64,000 nt of DNA from Hungatella sp. UBA3048 (GTDB lineage Bacteria; Bacillota; Clostridia; Lachnospirales; Lachnospiraceae). Made by a program: the position numbers and the translations under genes. The notes beneath the pieces are model-generated. The model saw only the letters and a program-made list of their open reading frames with translations, was not told the DNA's origin and ran no database searches. The DNA is taken from positions 101,786-165,785 of the forward strand of contig DFCS01000051.1 in the NCBI GenBank assembly GCA_002367105.1. Direction: 5' to 3'. Below, piece by piece: positions 39,147 to 48,776 of this stretch (position 1 is the first letter of the stretch; every line of letters starts with the position of its first letter).

Positions 39147-40497
39147 GCCGTATCTTCTCCCACTTTCCCGACAGATATCGGAAGAATGATATAATATAAT
39201 TGGCCGTCCAGCCCATTGGAACCGCAAACCAAACGGCCTGGACGCCAATAACGGGAGCGAGCACAGCCGCTACCGACACCCGGATCGCCAGATTTACCAG
39301 ATTTGCGACAGTAAATACCACCACATCTCCTGCGCCACGCAAAAGCCCATCTGTGGTCGCCTTACAGCCAATGAAGATATAGAAAAAAGAAATGAACCGT
39401 ACATAATCCATACCTGTCTGAAACGCTGTATCCGCACTGCCTTCGTTTAAAAAGCTACGTATAAACAAGTCTCCCCAGGTTTCCATTACGACACAGATGA
39501 TAACCGCAAAAACCCCTGCCATGAGATAGCAGTAACGGTAGCCCGTTTTTACCCGGTCTGTCTTTCCAGCGCCTATGTTCTGAGCCGTATAGGTGGACAT
39601 GGCATTTCCAAGAGCAAGCATAGGAACAATACAGATGGATTCGATCCTGGTTCCCGCCGCAAAGCCCGCCATGACCGCGGAGCCAAAACCATTGACCACG
39701 GACTGAACGAGAAGCATTCCGATATGAACGATGGACTGCTGAAGGGTGGAGGGTATGGCAACCCGCATCATATGAAGCATCATATTCCAGTCATAAAGCC
39801 GGAATGGTTCTGTTGTCTCATACCCCTTTAACCGTTTTACCAAAACGAGAAAGGAAAGGACCGCTGAAAATCCCTGCGCGATCAAGGTGGCAATCGCCAC
39901 ACCGGCTACCCCCATGTAAAACTGTGTCACAAACAAAAGATCCAGTACAACGTTTAAAAGAGAAGAAAAGACCAGCAGATATAAGGGAGTCTTAGAATCT
40001 CCCAGGGCCTGAAAAACAGAAGCCTGTACATTATACATGAATAAAAAGGGCAGCCCTATAAAATAAATCCCAAGATACACCGAAGCATCATAAAATACAT
40101 TCTCCGGGGTGTTCATGAAGCTTAAAATCCGGTGATTGAAAAGAAGACCAAGACCGCCCAATATCACTCCTATGGATAAAAAGTTTATAAGAGTGGTGGA
40201 TATGGCGATTTTCATATTTCCAGTCTGTTTTGCCCCTAAAAACTGGGACACCACCACTGAGCTTCCGATTCCGCCTCCTACCGCAATGGCGATAAACACA
40301 TTTGTTATGGAATAGGAGGCGCCTACTGATGCCAGGGCCTCCTCCCCCACATACCGTCCGACCACAACAGAGTCTATAATGTTATAAAACTGCTGAAATA
40401 AATTTCCAAGAATCAAGGGAAGGGAAAAGAGCAAAAGGGCCCTTCCCGGTGAATCCGTTACCATATTAATTGCTTTTTTCTGCGTTTTCATACTCAT
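39136..40497 (-). CDS. MATE family efflux transporter
   Basis: 453 residues with twelve membrane helices in two homologous halves. DSPGRALLLFSLPLILGNLFQQFYNI is the family start (broken here into SLPLILGNLFQQFYN), with GGGIGSSVVVSQFLGAK, FQALGDSKTPL and FFYIFIGCKATTDGLLRGAGD. Exports drugs or metabolites by Na+ or H+ exchange. Stands alone, 15 bp downstream of the NlpC/P60 gene on the same strand, so cotranscription is possible. Confidence 0.93.
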   Translation of the reverse strand: MSMKTQKKAINMVTDSPGRALLLFSLPLILGNLFQQFYNIIDSVVVGRYVGEEALASVGASYSITNVFIAIAVGGGIGSSVVVSQFLGAKQTGNMKIAISTTLINFLSIGVILGGLGLLFNHRILSFMNTPENVFYDASVYLGIYFIGLPFLFMYNVQASVFQALGDSKTPLYLLVFSSLLNVVLDLLFVTQFYMGVAGVAIATLIAQGFSAVLSFLVLVKRLKGYETTEPFRLYDWNMMLHMMRVAIPSTLQQSIVHIGMLLVQSVVNGFGSAVMAGFAAGTRIESICIVPMLALGNAMSTYTAQNIGAGKTDRVKTGYRYCYLMAGVFAVIICVVMETWGDLFIRSFLNEGSADTAFQTGMDYVRFISFFYIFIGCKATTDGLLRGAGDVVVFTVANLVNLAIRVSVAAVLAPVIGVQAVWFAVPMGWTANYIISFFRYLSGKWEKIRLIS

Positions 40498-40512
40498 TAT
40501 TCTAAACCATTC

Positions 40513-42042
40513 TTATCCAAATATACGCCAGCCGCAGATAAAGTTGTTCTTCCACCAGGAGCTTAAGGAACGTTCCACTACCCGTCCGTTACTGGAGGAA
40601 GCATCGATAACTTTTCCGCCTCCGGCTACGATTCCCACGTGGCCGCTTACCACCACAATATCACCTGCCTGCAGGCTTCCAAAGCTGGTGATCTTTGTAT
40701 ATTTACCTACGTTTCTCCAACCGGAGGAGGTCAGATAGCTCTGTCTTACGCCAGCCTTGTTTAGAGACCAGTAGATAAATCCCGAGCAGTCAAAGGATTC
40801 CGAACCCTTGGCCCCCCATACATAGGGGCGTCCCAGCTTTGATCTTGCAATAGAAAGCAGTCCGCTTACACCAGAGCCTCCCTTAACGGTACCTCCCGAG
40901 GAACCGCCTGAGGAACCGGAAGAGCCAGCAGATTTTATACCGCTACCCGTAAGCTTACTCATGGTAAGCTGCCCTACAGAACCATCCGCCTTCAGACCAT
41001 TGTTATTCTGGAATGCCTTAACCGCCTTTTCCGTCACATCACCGTAATATCCTGTCACATTAGCGGAAGCCAGGTACCCGTATTTATTTAACAGCTGCTG
41101 GATCCTGGTAACCGATTCTCCCTGTTCACCCAGGGTCAGGCCATTTGGCTGCGCCTCAGCACTCATTAAGGTGATCCGGGTGGACGGCCCTAAATACCCA
41201 TCTACAACCAGGTCATTCCGGGACTGGAACTGTTTCACCGCTATCACCGTATCATTTCCGTATGCTCCATCCGGAGTGGTCGTTAAATATCCCAACTCCT
41301 TAAGGCGCTGCTGACTGGATAAAACCAAATCGCTTTTTTCACCATAAGACAGAAAGTTAGGCTTGATCTCTTCGCTGTAAAGCAGGTTTATGGTCTGACG
41401 TCCTACTTTTCCATCGATGTTTAAGCCGTTTATTTCCTGAAGCTTCTCGACCGCAGCCTCCGTCTCATCCCCAAAGCTTCCGGATACCTGACCCGCACTG
41501 GCAAGATACCCCAGCTCATAAAGGCGGCTCTGGATCCGTGAAATGTCGTCACCCTCCACACCCTTTGACACAGCATAATATTTGGCAGATGGTGACATAA
41601 TGGAATTTAACGTCTCTGGCCCTACAATTCCATCCTGAGCCAGCCCATTCTGTCGCTGGAAAGTCTTAATTGCAGCCTCCGTCACATTACCAAAGTACTG
41701 GGTGGGCTCATCGTTATCCATAAAGCCTAAATTCATCAAACGCTCCTGAAGGCTGGCCACCACCGGATGCTCTACCCCGTTCCGCAAATACTCCGGGATA
41801 GGACTTTCTTTTTGTTCCGGCACCTTAAGAAGTCTTGGCATTAAATCTCCCCCCGGAGTAAGTGTATCAATAGGCTGCAGTTCATTTTTTTGTTCCGTTA
41901 CTATGGCAATGGATGGCGTTGCATCCTTTCCAGGTCCTTTGACTGCTTCTGTTTTATTGCAGCCTGCTAATAAAGAAACCGCTGCTGCTGCCAGAAATAC
42001 AGAATAGGCAGAACGCCTTTTCCATCTTATTTTTATGTTCAT
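40513..42042 (-). CDS. NlpC/P60 cell-wall peptidase lipoprotein with peptidoglycan-binding repeats
   Basis: 509 residues. Lipobox LLAGC (Cys28). Four peptidoglycan-binding type 1 repeats follow between about 85 and 365; each has the form LGxxxx...VKxFQxxNGLxxDGxVGxxT. A Gly/Ser linker leads to the C-terminal NlpC/P60 domain with catalytic Cys (FDCSGFIYW), His (SGHVGIVAGGG) and a polar third residue near DASSSNG. A surface-anchored endopeptidase that cuts peptide stems during wall growth, division or spore development. The leader contains a 52-bp tandem repeat. Confidence 0.92.
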   Translation of the reverse strand: MNIKIRWKRRSAYSVFLAAAAVSLLAGCNKTEAVKGPGKDATPSIAIVTEQKNELQPIDTLTPGGDLMPRLLKVPEQKESPIPEYLRNGVEHPVVASLQERLMNLGFMDNDEPTQYFGNVTEAAIKTFQRQNGLAQDGIVGPETLNSIMSPSAKYYAVSKGVEGDDISRIQSRLYELGYLASAGQVSGSFGDETEAAVEKLQEINGLNIDGKVGRQTINLLYSEEIKPNFLSYGEKSDLVLSSQQRLKELGYLTTTPDGAYGNDTVIAVKQFQSRNDLVVDGYLGPSTRITLMSAEAQPNGLTLGEQGESVTRIQQLLNKYGYLASANVTGYYGDVTEKAVKAFQNNNGLKADGSVGQLTMSKLTGSGIKSAGSSGSSGGSSGGTVKGGSGVSGLLSIARSKLGRPYVWGAKGSESFDCSGFIYWSLNKAGVRQSYLTSSGWRNVGKYTKITSFGSLQAGDIVVVSGHVGIVAGGGKVIDASSSNGRVVERSLSSWWKNNFICGWRIFG

Positions 42043-42057
42043 AAATCAAATTCCTTT

Positions 42058-42161
42058 CCTATGTTTTGCCCATGCTCTCTGGGCATAAAGGGATACCCGA
42101 AGGGTGTTTCCTATGTTTTGCCCATGTTCGCTGGGCATAAAGGGATACCCGAAGGGTATTT
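42058..42161. repeat. 52-bp tandem duplication upstream of the NlpC/P60 gene
   Basis: Two copies (42058-42109, 42110-42161) differing at about three positions. Each has two small hairpins: GCCCA/TGGGC and ACCC/GGGT (ATACCC/GGGTAT in the second copy). It lies in the leader or promoter of the leftward peptidase gene. Confidence 0.85.
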
Positions 42162-42312
42162 ACTATGTAAAATTAGGTCTATTTTAGCATAAAACTGTCG
42201 GAAATGGAAAGGGAATTTATCTCATTGCGTCAAAACTGAGGTTATGGTATAGTTAAAGAAGTGAAAACACAGTCAGAACCCCTGACTTTAAAGAGATAAA
42301 GGAGGGCTTATT

Positions 42313-43119
42313 ATGACGCCTGTTCTGTGGGCTGCCGGCGGTACCGGCTTTACATTTCTCATGACCACCCTGGGGGCTTCGGTTGTATTCTTCTTCCGAA
42401 AGGATGTAAACCAGTCTGTCCAGAGGATCTTCCTGGGCTTTGCTGCCGGTGTCATGATCGCGGCCTCGGTGTGGTCGCTTCTCATTCCAGCCATCGAGGA
42501 GGCTGAGGCAAGCGGAACTGCGGGCTGGATACCCGCTGCAGGAGGATTTGTCCTGGGAGTACTATTTCTCATATTGTTAGACACCCTTCTTCCTCACCTT
42601 CATCCTGATTTGAACAGCGATAAAATGAATGAGGCGGAAGGAATCTCTTCCACCTGGAAACGGACCACCCTGCTTGTCATGGCTGTGACGCTTCATAACA
42701 TTCCGGAGGGTATGGCCGTTGGACTGGCTTTTGCCCTGGCTGCACAGCATGGAGGCGATCCGGCTCTTTATACGGCTGCCATGGCACTTGCTATCGGAAT
42801 CGGCATCCAGAACTTCCCGGAAGGTGCTGCCATCTCCCTGCCTTTAAGACAGGAAGGTCTTTCCACAGGAAAGGCATTTTTACGGGGAAGCATGTCCGGC
42901 ATTGTAGAGCCTATATTCGGAATCCTTACCGTGCTCGTGGCAGGCGGTATCCAGCCTCTCATGCCCTGGCTTCTGTCCTTTGCGGCCGGCGCCATGATGT
43001 ATGTGGTGGTGGAAGAACTGATTCCCGAGGCGCATTTAGGAGAACATTCCAATGTTGGAACCCTTGGCGTTATGGTGGGATTTTTGATCATGATGATTTT
43101 AGACGTGGCTTTAGGATAA
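42313..43119 (+). CDS. ZIP family divalent metal transporter
   Basis: 268 residues, eight membrane helices. The two metal-site helices are clear: TLHNIPEGMAVGLAFAL and GIGIQNFPEGAAISLPL. A third, GIVEPIFGILTVLV, closes the path, and EELIPEAHLGEHS is near the end. GufA/ZupT-like: takes up zinc or other divalent ions. GGAGGG ribosome site. A bidirectional terminator separates it from atpC. Confidence 0.93.
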   Translation: MTPVLWAAGGTGFTFLMTTLGASVVFFFRKDVNQSVQRIFLGFAAGVMIAASVWSLLIPAIEEAEASGTAGWIPAAGGFVLGVLFLILLDTLLPHLHPDLNSDKMNEAEGISSTWKRTTLLVMAVTLHNIPEGMAVGLAFALAAQHGGDPALYTAAMALAIGIGIQNFPEGAAISLPLRQEGLSTGKAFLRGSMSGIVEPIFGILTVLVAGGIQPLMPWLLSFAAGAMMYVVVEELIPEAHLGEHSNVGTLGVMVGFLIMMILDVALG

Positions 43120-43120
43120 G

Positions 43121-43174
43121 AAAAAAGGATATCCGGGAGGCAGATTTCTTCCTCCCGGATATCCTTCTTTTTTT
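43121..43174. terminator. Bidirectional terminator between the ZIP gene and atpC
   Basis: Fourteen-base perfect arms (GGATATCCGGGAGG) with A6 before and T7 after. Confidence 0.92.
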
Positions 43175-43188
43175 ATCATCATTTCCTG

Positions 43189-43620
43189 TCAAAGCTCATA
43201 TTTGTGTTTTGTACGCAGCCTGGCCAGTGATCTGGCCATAGAAGCCTCAAAATGAGAATGCTCCTGAAGGCTCTTACCTTGCCTTAGCTGCTCAGCCGCT
43301 CTCTCCATCGCTTCTTCCGCCCGGCGTTCGTCAATATCTTCCGGATGTTCGGCAGTGTCCACAAGAAGTGTCACACGATTGTTGACAATCTGGATGAAAC
43401 CATTTCCAACAACTGCATGAATCCACTGGCCGTTTTCATCCAACAAACGCATTTCTCCTATGGATACTGCTATGACCATATCTTCGTGATGAGGAAGAAT
43501 CGCCTTTTCTCCATCTGAAAGAGGAATCACAAGCTCCTGGCACGAACCTCTGTAAAACACCTTATCACTGGCAAGAACCTGAAGGAAAAATGTATTTTTA
43601 CTCACAGGCAGCACCTCCAA
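43189..43620 (-). CDS. atpC: ATP synthase epsilon subunit
   Basis: 143 residues. N-terminal beta-sandwich (LQVLASDKVFYRGSCQELVIP; GEKAILPHHEDMVIA) and a C-terminal helical pair (ERRAEEAMERAAEQLRQG). Part of the rotor stalk, with inhibitory C-terminal helices. Last gene of the atp operon, 1 bp after atpD. Confidence 0.95.
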   Translation of the reverse strand: MEVLPVSKNTFFLQVLASDKVFYRGSCQELVIPLSDGEKAILPHHEDMVIAVSIGEMRLLDENGQWIHAVVGNGFIQIVNNRVTLLVDTAEHPEDIDERRAEEAMERAAEQLRQGKSLQEHSHFEASMARSLARLRTKHKYEL

Positions 43621-43621
43621 G

Positions 43622-45016
43622 CTAAGCCTCTAATGTCCTGGCCTTTTCAATCACTTCATCAATAGTTCCTACATTGAAGAATGCAGCCTCAGGATATTGA
43701 TCCATATCTCCATTCACAATTGCCTTAAAGCCCCGGACTGTTTCCTTAAGGGGAACGTATTTACCTGCAACGCCTGTAAAGTTCTCAGCCACAGAGAAAG
43801 GCTGGGATAAGAATTTCTGGATCTTTCTTGCCCGGTAAACTGTGATCTTATCGTCATCTCCCAATTCTTCCATACCTAAGATAGCGATAATATCCTGAAG
43901 TTCCTTATATTTCTGAAGCAATTCCTGTACCTTTCGGGCTACCTCATAATGCTCTTCCCCAACCACATCCGGTTCAAGGATACGGGAGTTTGAAGCAAGG
44001 GGATCAACCGCCGGATAAATACCCTGTTCTACGATCTTTCTGGATAGTACGGTGGTAGCATCCAAATGGGCAAAGGTGGTTGCAGGTGCCGGATCCGTCA
44101 AGTCATCGGCAGGCACATACACTGCCTGTACAGAAGTAACGGACCCATTTTTCGTGGAAGTAATTCTCTCCTGAAGCTCGCCCATTTCCGTAGCCAAGGT
44201 AGGCTGGTAACCAACCGCCGACGGCATACGTCCAAGAAGGGCAGAAACCTCAGAACCTGCCTGGGTGAATCGGAAAATATTATCAATAAATAAAAGCACA
44301 TTCTTATGCTCTTCGTCACGGAAGTATTCCGCCATGGTAAGTCCGGTTTCAGCCACACGCATACGTGCACCCGGCGGTTCATTCATCTGACCGAATACCA
44401 GGGCAGTTTTTGAAATAACGCCGGACTCTCCCATTTCGGTCCAAAGATCATTCCCCTCACGGGAACGCTCTCCAACACCGGTAAAAATTGAATATCCGCC
44501 ATGCTCCGTGGCAATGTTATGGATCAGCTCCTGGATTAAAACCGTCTTACCAACACCGGCGCCGCCGAACAGACCGATCTTTCCGCCTTTTGCATAAGGA
44601 GCCAGAAGGTCAATGACTTTGATTCCTGTTTCCAGGATCTCTGCCACAGGGCTTTGCTCCTCAAAGGCCGGAGGATCTCTGTGAATGACCCACTCCGGAC
44701 CGCCATTTAAGGAACCAACCTTATCAATGGTCTCTCCAAGTACATTAAAAAGGCGTCCCAGAGTCTGCTCTCCTACCGGAACCTTAATGCCTTCCCCGGT
44801 AGCGGTTACCTCCATGCCTTTATAAAGCCCTTCACTGGAAGCCAGCATGATGCAGCGGACCGTGCTGTTTCCCATATGCTGTGCAACTTCCATTACGCAG
44901 CGTTTCCCTTCATTATTCACCTCAAGGGCATCCTTAATGCGGGGAAGTTCGCTGCCCTCAAAAAACTCAACGTCTACTACAGGTCCAAGGACCTGAACGA
45001 TCTTTCCTATATTCAT
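43622..45016 (-). CDS. atpD: ATP synthase beta subunit
   Basis: 464 residues, standard length. P-loop GGAGVGKTVLIQEL, catalytic GVGERSREGND, Walker B VLLFIDNIFRF and the DELSEED-like loop as GMEELGDDDK. Carries the catalytic sites of F1. Confidence 0.98.
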   Translation of the reverse strand: MNIGKIVQVLGPVVDVEFFEGSELPRIKDALEVNNEGKRCVMEVAQHMGNSTVRCIMLASSEGLYKGMEVTATGEGIKVPVGEQTLGRLFNVLGETIDKVGSLNGGPEWVIHRDPPAFEEQSPVAEILETGIKVIDLLAPYAKGGKIGLFGGAGVGKTVLIQELIHNIATEHGGYSIFTGVGERSREGNDLWTEMGESGVISKTALVFGQMNEPPGARMRVAETGLTMAEYFRDEEHKNVLLFIDNIFRFTQAGSEVSALLGRMPSAVGYQPTLATEMGELQERITSTKNGSVTSVQAVYVPADDLTDPAPATTFAHLDATTVLSRKIVEQGIYPAVDPLASNSRILEPDVVGEEHYEVARKVQELLQKYKELQDIIAILGMEELGDDDKITVYRARKIQKFLSQPFSVAENFTGVAGKYVPLKETVRGFKAIVNGDMDQYPEAAFFNVGTIDEVIEKARTLEA

Positions 45017-45079
45017 ATTCTGTTACTCACAGTCGTGAGGACTCCTCCTCTCTAAAGTCAACCGGAACATCCGATGATA

Positions 45080-45976
45080 CTAAGCTTTCTTCCTTTTTTT
45101 CTTTTGGGCCTTTGCACCGCTGATTACCTCGGTGATCTCCTGGGTAATAGCCGCCTGGCGGACTCTGTTATAGGTTATCGCCAGTTCATCAAGCATCTCC
45201 TGAGCACTCTTTGTTGCAGCCTGCATGGCCATCATTCTGGAATTCTGCTCGCTGGAATAAGACTCCACCAAACCTCCATAGATAAAGCCTGCAATGTAAT
45301 TGGGCACGATGGCATCGATCACTGCCTGTGGAGATGGCTTCATGGTGATCTCTTCCAAATGCACATTAATTGGTACGCTCTGGCTTAAACTGTGCTTAGG
45401 AATGGGAAGAAGCTGTTCGATCTCAGCCTCCATCTTCATGGCATTCACCATTCTGGTGTAGATCATATATACCTCATCAAGCTTTCCTGTCAGGAAGTAA
45501 TCCACGATCTTTTCCTCAATGATTCTGGCCCGGCTCATATTTGGCTTCTGAACGGTATACCGGAAATCCTGCTCCACCGGTATTCCCTTTTTCGTAAAAT
45601 ACTGCTGTCCAAGATCACCAACTACGAACAGCATGGGATTTCCGCCCTTGTCAATCTGCTCCTGAGCCAGTTTAAAAATATTATGATTATAAGAACCGGC
45701 CAGCCCCTTGTCAGCCGTTACCACAATGTATCCGATCTTACGGTCTTCTTTCTTAATATGCGGCCTGGTATCCAGATACGGGTCGTCAATTTCGGGCGTG
45801 TGCCTTATGATTCTGGCAATGGTCCTTTGCAGTGCATAAAAGTAAGGCTCCGTATCAGTCAGGGCTTTCCTTGCTCTTTTCAGCTTTGACGAGGAAATGG
45901 TATACATCGCATTGGTTATCTTCATGGTACTTTTGATGCTGTTCATCCTGCTTTGTATCTCTCTCGCATTTGCCAT
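45080..45976 (-). CDS. atpG: ATP synthase gamma subunit
   Basis: 298 residues. Coiled-coil ends are typical (REIQSRMNSIKSTMKITNAMY at the start, NRVRQAAITQEITEVISGA at the end), cut here to SIKSTMKITNAM and QAAITQEITEVISGA. The central rotor shaft. Between atpA (3 bp) and atpD (63 bp). Confidence 0.97.
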   Translation of the reverse strand: MANAREIQSRMNSIKSTMKITNAMYTISSSKLKRARKALTDTEPYFYALQRTIARIIRHTPEIDDPYLDTRPHIKKEDRKIGYIVVTADKGLAGSYNHNIFKLAQEQIDKGGNPMLFVVGDLGQQYFTKKGIPVEQDFRYTVQKPNMSRARIIEEKIVDYFLTGKLDEVYMIYTRMVNAMKMEAEIEQLLPIPKHSLSQSVPINVHLEEITMKPSPQAVIDAIVPNYIAGFIYGGLVESYSSEQNSRMMAMQAATKSAQEMLDELAITYNRVRQAAITQEITEVISGAKAQKKKRKKA

Positions 45977-45979
45977 ATC

Positions 45980-47497
45980 CTACACCCGTTTCTGTTTAAA
46001 TTCGGCTGTCACATCAACAATCTTCTGCTTCAGCTCGTCAGACAGCGCTCTGCTCTCTTCAATTTCCTTTCCGATTTCCGGATAGCGCTCATCAAAGAAT
46101 GCCAGCAATTCTCTCTGAAACTCTTTTATCTTTGTAACTTCCACGTCTATGAGCAGACGGTTATTGGCTACGATCAGACTGATCACCTGGGCATGAAGGC
46201 TCAAAGGATGGCATAAAGGCTGTTTTAACAGCTCTGTAAGTCCCTTACCATATTGGATCTGCTCCTTGGTAGCCGGATCAAGATCTGAGCTGAACTGGGT
46301 GAACACTTCCATCTCCCGGCATTGTGCCAGATCGATACGGATGCTCCCCGCAGCCTTTTTCATCGCTTTAGTCTGAGCCGCTCCACCAACTCGGGATACG
46401 GAAAGACCTACGTTTACTGCCGGTCTCATACCGGAGAAGAAGAGGTCACTTTCTAAGAATATCTGACCGTCTGTAATAGAAATAACATTGGTCGGAATAT
46501 AAGCCGAAACATCACCGGCCTGGGTTTCAATGATAGGCAGTGCGGTAATGGAGCCGCCTCCTGCTTCCTCACTCAACCGGCTGGAACGCTCCAAAAGCCT
46601 GGAGTGAAGATAAAATACATCGCCTGGATAAGCCTCACGTCCAGGAGAACGCTCTAATAACAGGGATAAGGAACGGTATGCTACCGCATGCTTTGACAGA
46701 TCATCATAAACGATCAGCACATCTTTACCCTGGTACATGAAATACTCTGCAAGAGCAGTACCGGAATATGGTGCGATATACTGTAGGGGTGCCGGTTCGT
46801 TGGCCGAAGAAGATACCACAATGGTATAATCCATAGCGCCGTAATGTGACAGGGTATTTACCAGCTTTGCAACGGTAGATGCCTTCTGCCCCACTGCTAC
46901 ATAAACACAGATCACGCCTTTTCCCTTCTGGTTTAAGATAGCATCAATGGCGATGGAAGTCTTACCGGTCTGTCGGTCGCCGATGATCAGCTCTCTTTGT
47001 CCCCGTCCAATGGGGAACATGGAGTCAATGGCAAGAATACCTGTTTCCATTGGAACAGACACGCTCTTACGGTCAATGATGCCCGGTGCTTCATGTTCAA
47101 TGGGACGGTAATCGTCAGAGATGATCTCTCCCTTCCCGTCAATGGGAGCACCAAGAGCATTGACAACTCTTCCCACAAACTTTTCGCCTACCGGAATTCC
47201 GGCACGCTTTTTCGTTCTTGTTACCTTGGAACCTTCCCTGACGTCCCGGTCGGAACCGAACAGGATGCATCCGATATCTTCTTTTCTGATGTCCTGTACC
47301 ATTCCCTTGATTCCACTATCAAAAATAACGATTTCGCCGTACATCGCACGGTCAATTCCATAAACCGTTGCAATGCCGTCGCCAACGCTTATAACAGTTC
47401 CGACTTCCTGGTCCCTGGCATGAGCGTCATAATCTTCAATTTCACTTCTCAATATAGAAATTATTTCATCTGAATTGATGGAAGCCACGTTTTTCAC
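45980..47497 (-). CDS. atpA: ATP synthase alpha subunit
   Basis: 505 residues. P-loop GDRQTGKTSIAID, VYVAVGQKASTVA, and the alpha-specific SRVGGAAQTKAMKK. Non-catalytic nucleotide-binding subunit of F1. Overlaps atpH by 4 bp. Confidence 0.98.
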   Translation of the reverse strand: MKNVASINSDEIISILRSEIEDYDAHARDQEVGTVISVGDGIATVYGIDRAMYGEIVIFDSGIKGMVQDIRKEDIGCILFGSDRDVREGSKVTRTKKRAGIPVGEKFVGRVVNALGAPIDGKGEIISDDYRPIEHEAPGIIDRKSVSVPMETGILAIDSMFPIGRGQRELIIGDRQTGKTSIAIDAILNQKGKGVICVYVAVGQKASTVAKLVNTLSHYGAMDYTIVVSSSANEPAPLQYIAPYSGTALAEYFMYQGKDVLIVYDDLSKHAVAYRSLSLLLERSPGREAYPGDVFYLHSRLLERSSRLSEEAGGGSITALPIIETQAGDVSAYIPTNVISITDGQIFLESDLFFSGMRPAVNVGLSVSRVGGAAQTKAMKKAAGSIRIDLAQCREMEVFTQFSSDLDPATKEQIQYGKGLTELLKQPLCHPLSLHAQVISLIVANNRLLIDVEVTKIKEFQRELLAFFDERYPEIGKEIEESRALSDELKQKIVDVTAEFKQKRV

Positions 47498-47997
47498 CTC
47501 CGCATTATTTTTTGTTCCAATTCTCTAAGGCGTCCCCTTAGGCTCCAGTCAGTTTCCACATCTCCTACACGGATGATGAATCCACCGATCAAACCGGGGT
47601 CCTGAATCAGGCGAAGCCTTACATCACGTTTATCGTATTTTTTACACAGCATTGCTCTGATCTCGCGAAGCTGTTCTTCCTCCGGTTCTGTTACGTAAAT
47701 AAGGGAAGCCTCCAGGATTCCTTCCTGTCTGCAAACACAGGCACGCCATGCACGAAAAATATCATCTGTAAGATCTACATCCCGGCGATCCACCAAAACC
47801 TTTAAAAAGGTTCTGATCTCAGCAGGAAATACGCGGTCAATAATCCGGTGCTTGCTGCTCCTTGCAACCACAGGGCTGTTAAGAGCACGTTTAAGCTCCG
47901 GCACAGTCTTTAGTGCCAGAGCCGTTTCCTCAATGGCTGTTTCAGGAACAGAGAGCTCATAAAGCACCTGCCCGTAATTAATTGCTGCCTGCATCAT
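47494..47997 (-). CDS. atpH: ATP synthase delta subunit
   Basis: 167 residues from the ATG at 47997 (AGGTGA upstream); a GTG at 48006 is also in frame. INYGQVLYEL, the helical N-domain with ALNSPVVARSSKHRII, and the conserved end DPGLIGGFIIRVGD. Joins F1 to the peripheral stalk. Overlaps atpF. Confidence 0.94.
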   Translation of the reverse strand: MMQAAINYGQVLYELSVPETAIEETALALKTVPELKRALNSPVVARSSKHRIIDRVFPAEIRTFLKVLVDRRDVDLTDDIFRAWRACVCRQEGILEASLIYVTEPEEEQLREIRAMLCKKYDKRDVRLRLIQDPGLIGGFIIRVGDVETDWSLRGRLRELEQKIMRR

Positions 47998-48478
47998 GAA
48001 AATCACCTGCTTCTGCTATAAATGAATCGTAAAGCGCCTGATTTGCCCTGGCGCTCACCTCCTGATTAACCACCTTGGCCGCTGCTGCGATAACTATACC
48101 CGCAATCTGCGCCTTGGCCTCACGCAATGCCTTTTCCTGATCAGCCTCAGCTTGTTTCCTGGCCTCGACCATCAAACGGCCTGCATCTTCCTCCGCATCC
48201 TTTAAGATCCGGTCATACTGGGCCTTTGCCTGGTTTTTCGCTTCTTCAATGAGCTTTGAGCCCTCATCCGAAGAGGCAGCCAGCTTTTCTTCATACTGCT
48301 TTTTAAGATCCGCTGCTAAAACTTCCTTATTCCTGGCATCTGAAATGCTCTGCTCAATCATTCCCCGCCGTTTATTCATTACATCCAAAACCGGCCCTAT
48401 GAGGAAATGCCTAAGCAAAAGATACAGGACGATGAGATTCACGATAGTCCACACAAAGTTCATATCCAGTCTAAGCAT
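47978..48478 (-). CDS. atpF: ATP synthase b subunit
   Basis: 166 residues: one N-terminal membrane helix (FVWTIVNLIVLYLLLRHFL) then a long charged helix (SDARNKEVLAADLKKQYEEKL; ARKQAEADQEKALREAKAQI in shorter pieces). Peripheral stalk dimer. Confidence 0.95.
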   Translation of the reverse strand: MLRLDMNFVWTIVNLIVLYLLLRHFLIGPVLDVMNKRRGMIEQSISDARNKEVLAADLKKQYEEKLAASSDEGSKLIEEAKNQAKAQYDRILKDAEEDAGRLMVEARKQAEADQEKALREAKAQIAGIVIAAAAKVVNQEVSARANQALYDSFIAEAGDFHDAGSN

Positions 48479-48532
48479 CTGTACCGCCTGCCTTTCTTTT
48501 CAATTTTTTCATCTTAATCCTGACCTTGTTAA

Positions 48533-48751
48533 TTATTTAAGGAATAAAATGATGAGAAGGGCTATAACGAAACCATAGATGGCAGTTGCCTCTGCAAGCG
48601 CACAACCTAACAGAAGGGCCTTGCTGATCTTGCTTTCTGCCTCTGGCTGTCTTGCAATGGAATCCACTGCCTTTGAAGTTGCTATTCCAATTCCGATTCC
48701 TGCTCCAATACCTGTGAATACTGCGATTCCTGCTCCAATTGCTATTAACAT
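48533..48751 (-). CDS. atpE: ATP synthase c subunit
   Basis: 72 residues, two helices with a RQPEAE loop. Helix 1 reads GIGAGIGIGIATSKAV and helix 2 has the ion-binding Glu in LAEATAIYGFVIAL. Na+-type rings carry Gln in helix 1 (GxGQG) and EST/ESS in helix 2; here both are replaced (Ile and Ala), which favours protons. Forms the rotor ring. Confidence 0.96.
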   Translation of the reverse strand: MLIAIGAGIAVFTGIGAGIGIGIATSKAVDSIARQPEAESKISKALLLGCALAEATAIYGFVIALLIILFLK

Positions 48752-48776
48752 AATAATCTCTCCTTTTAATTATTGT

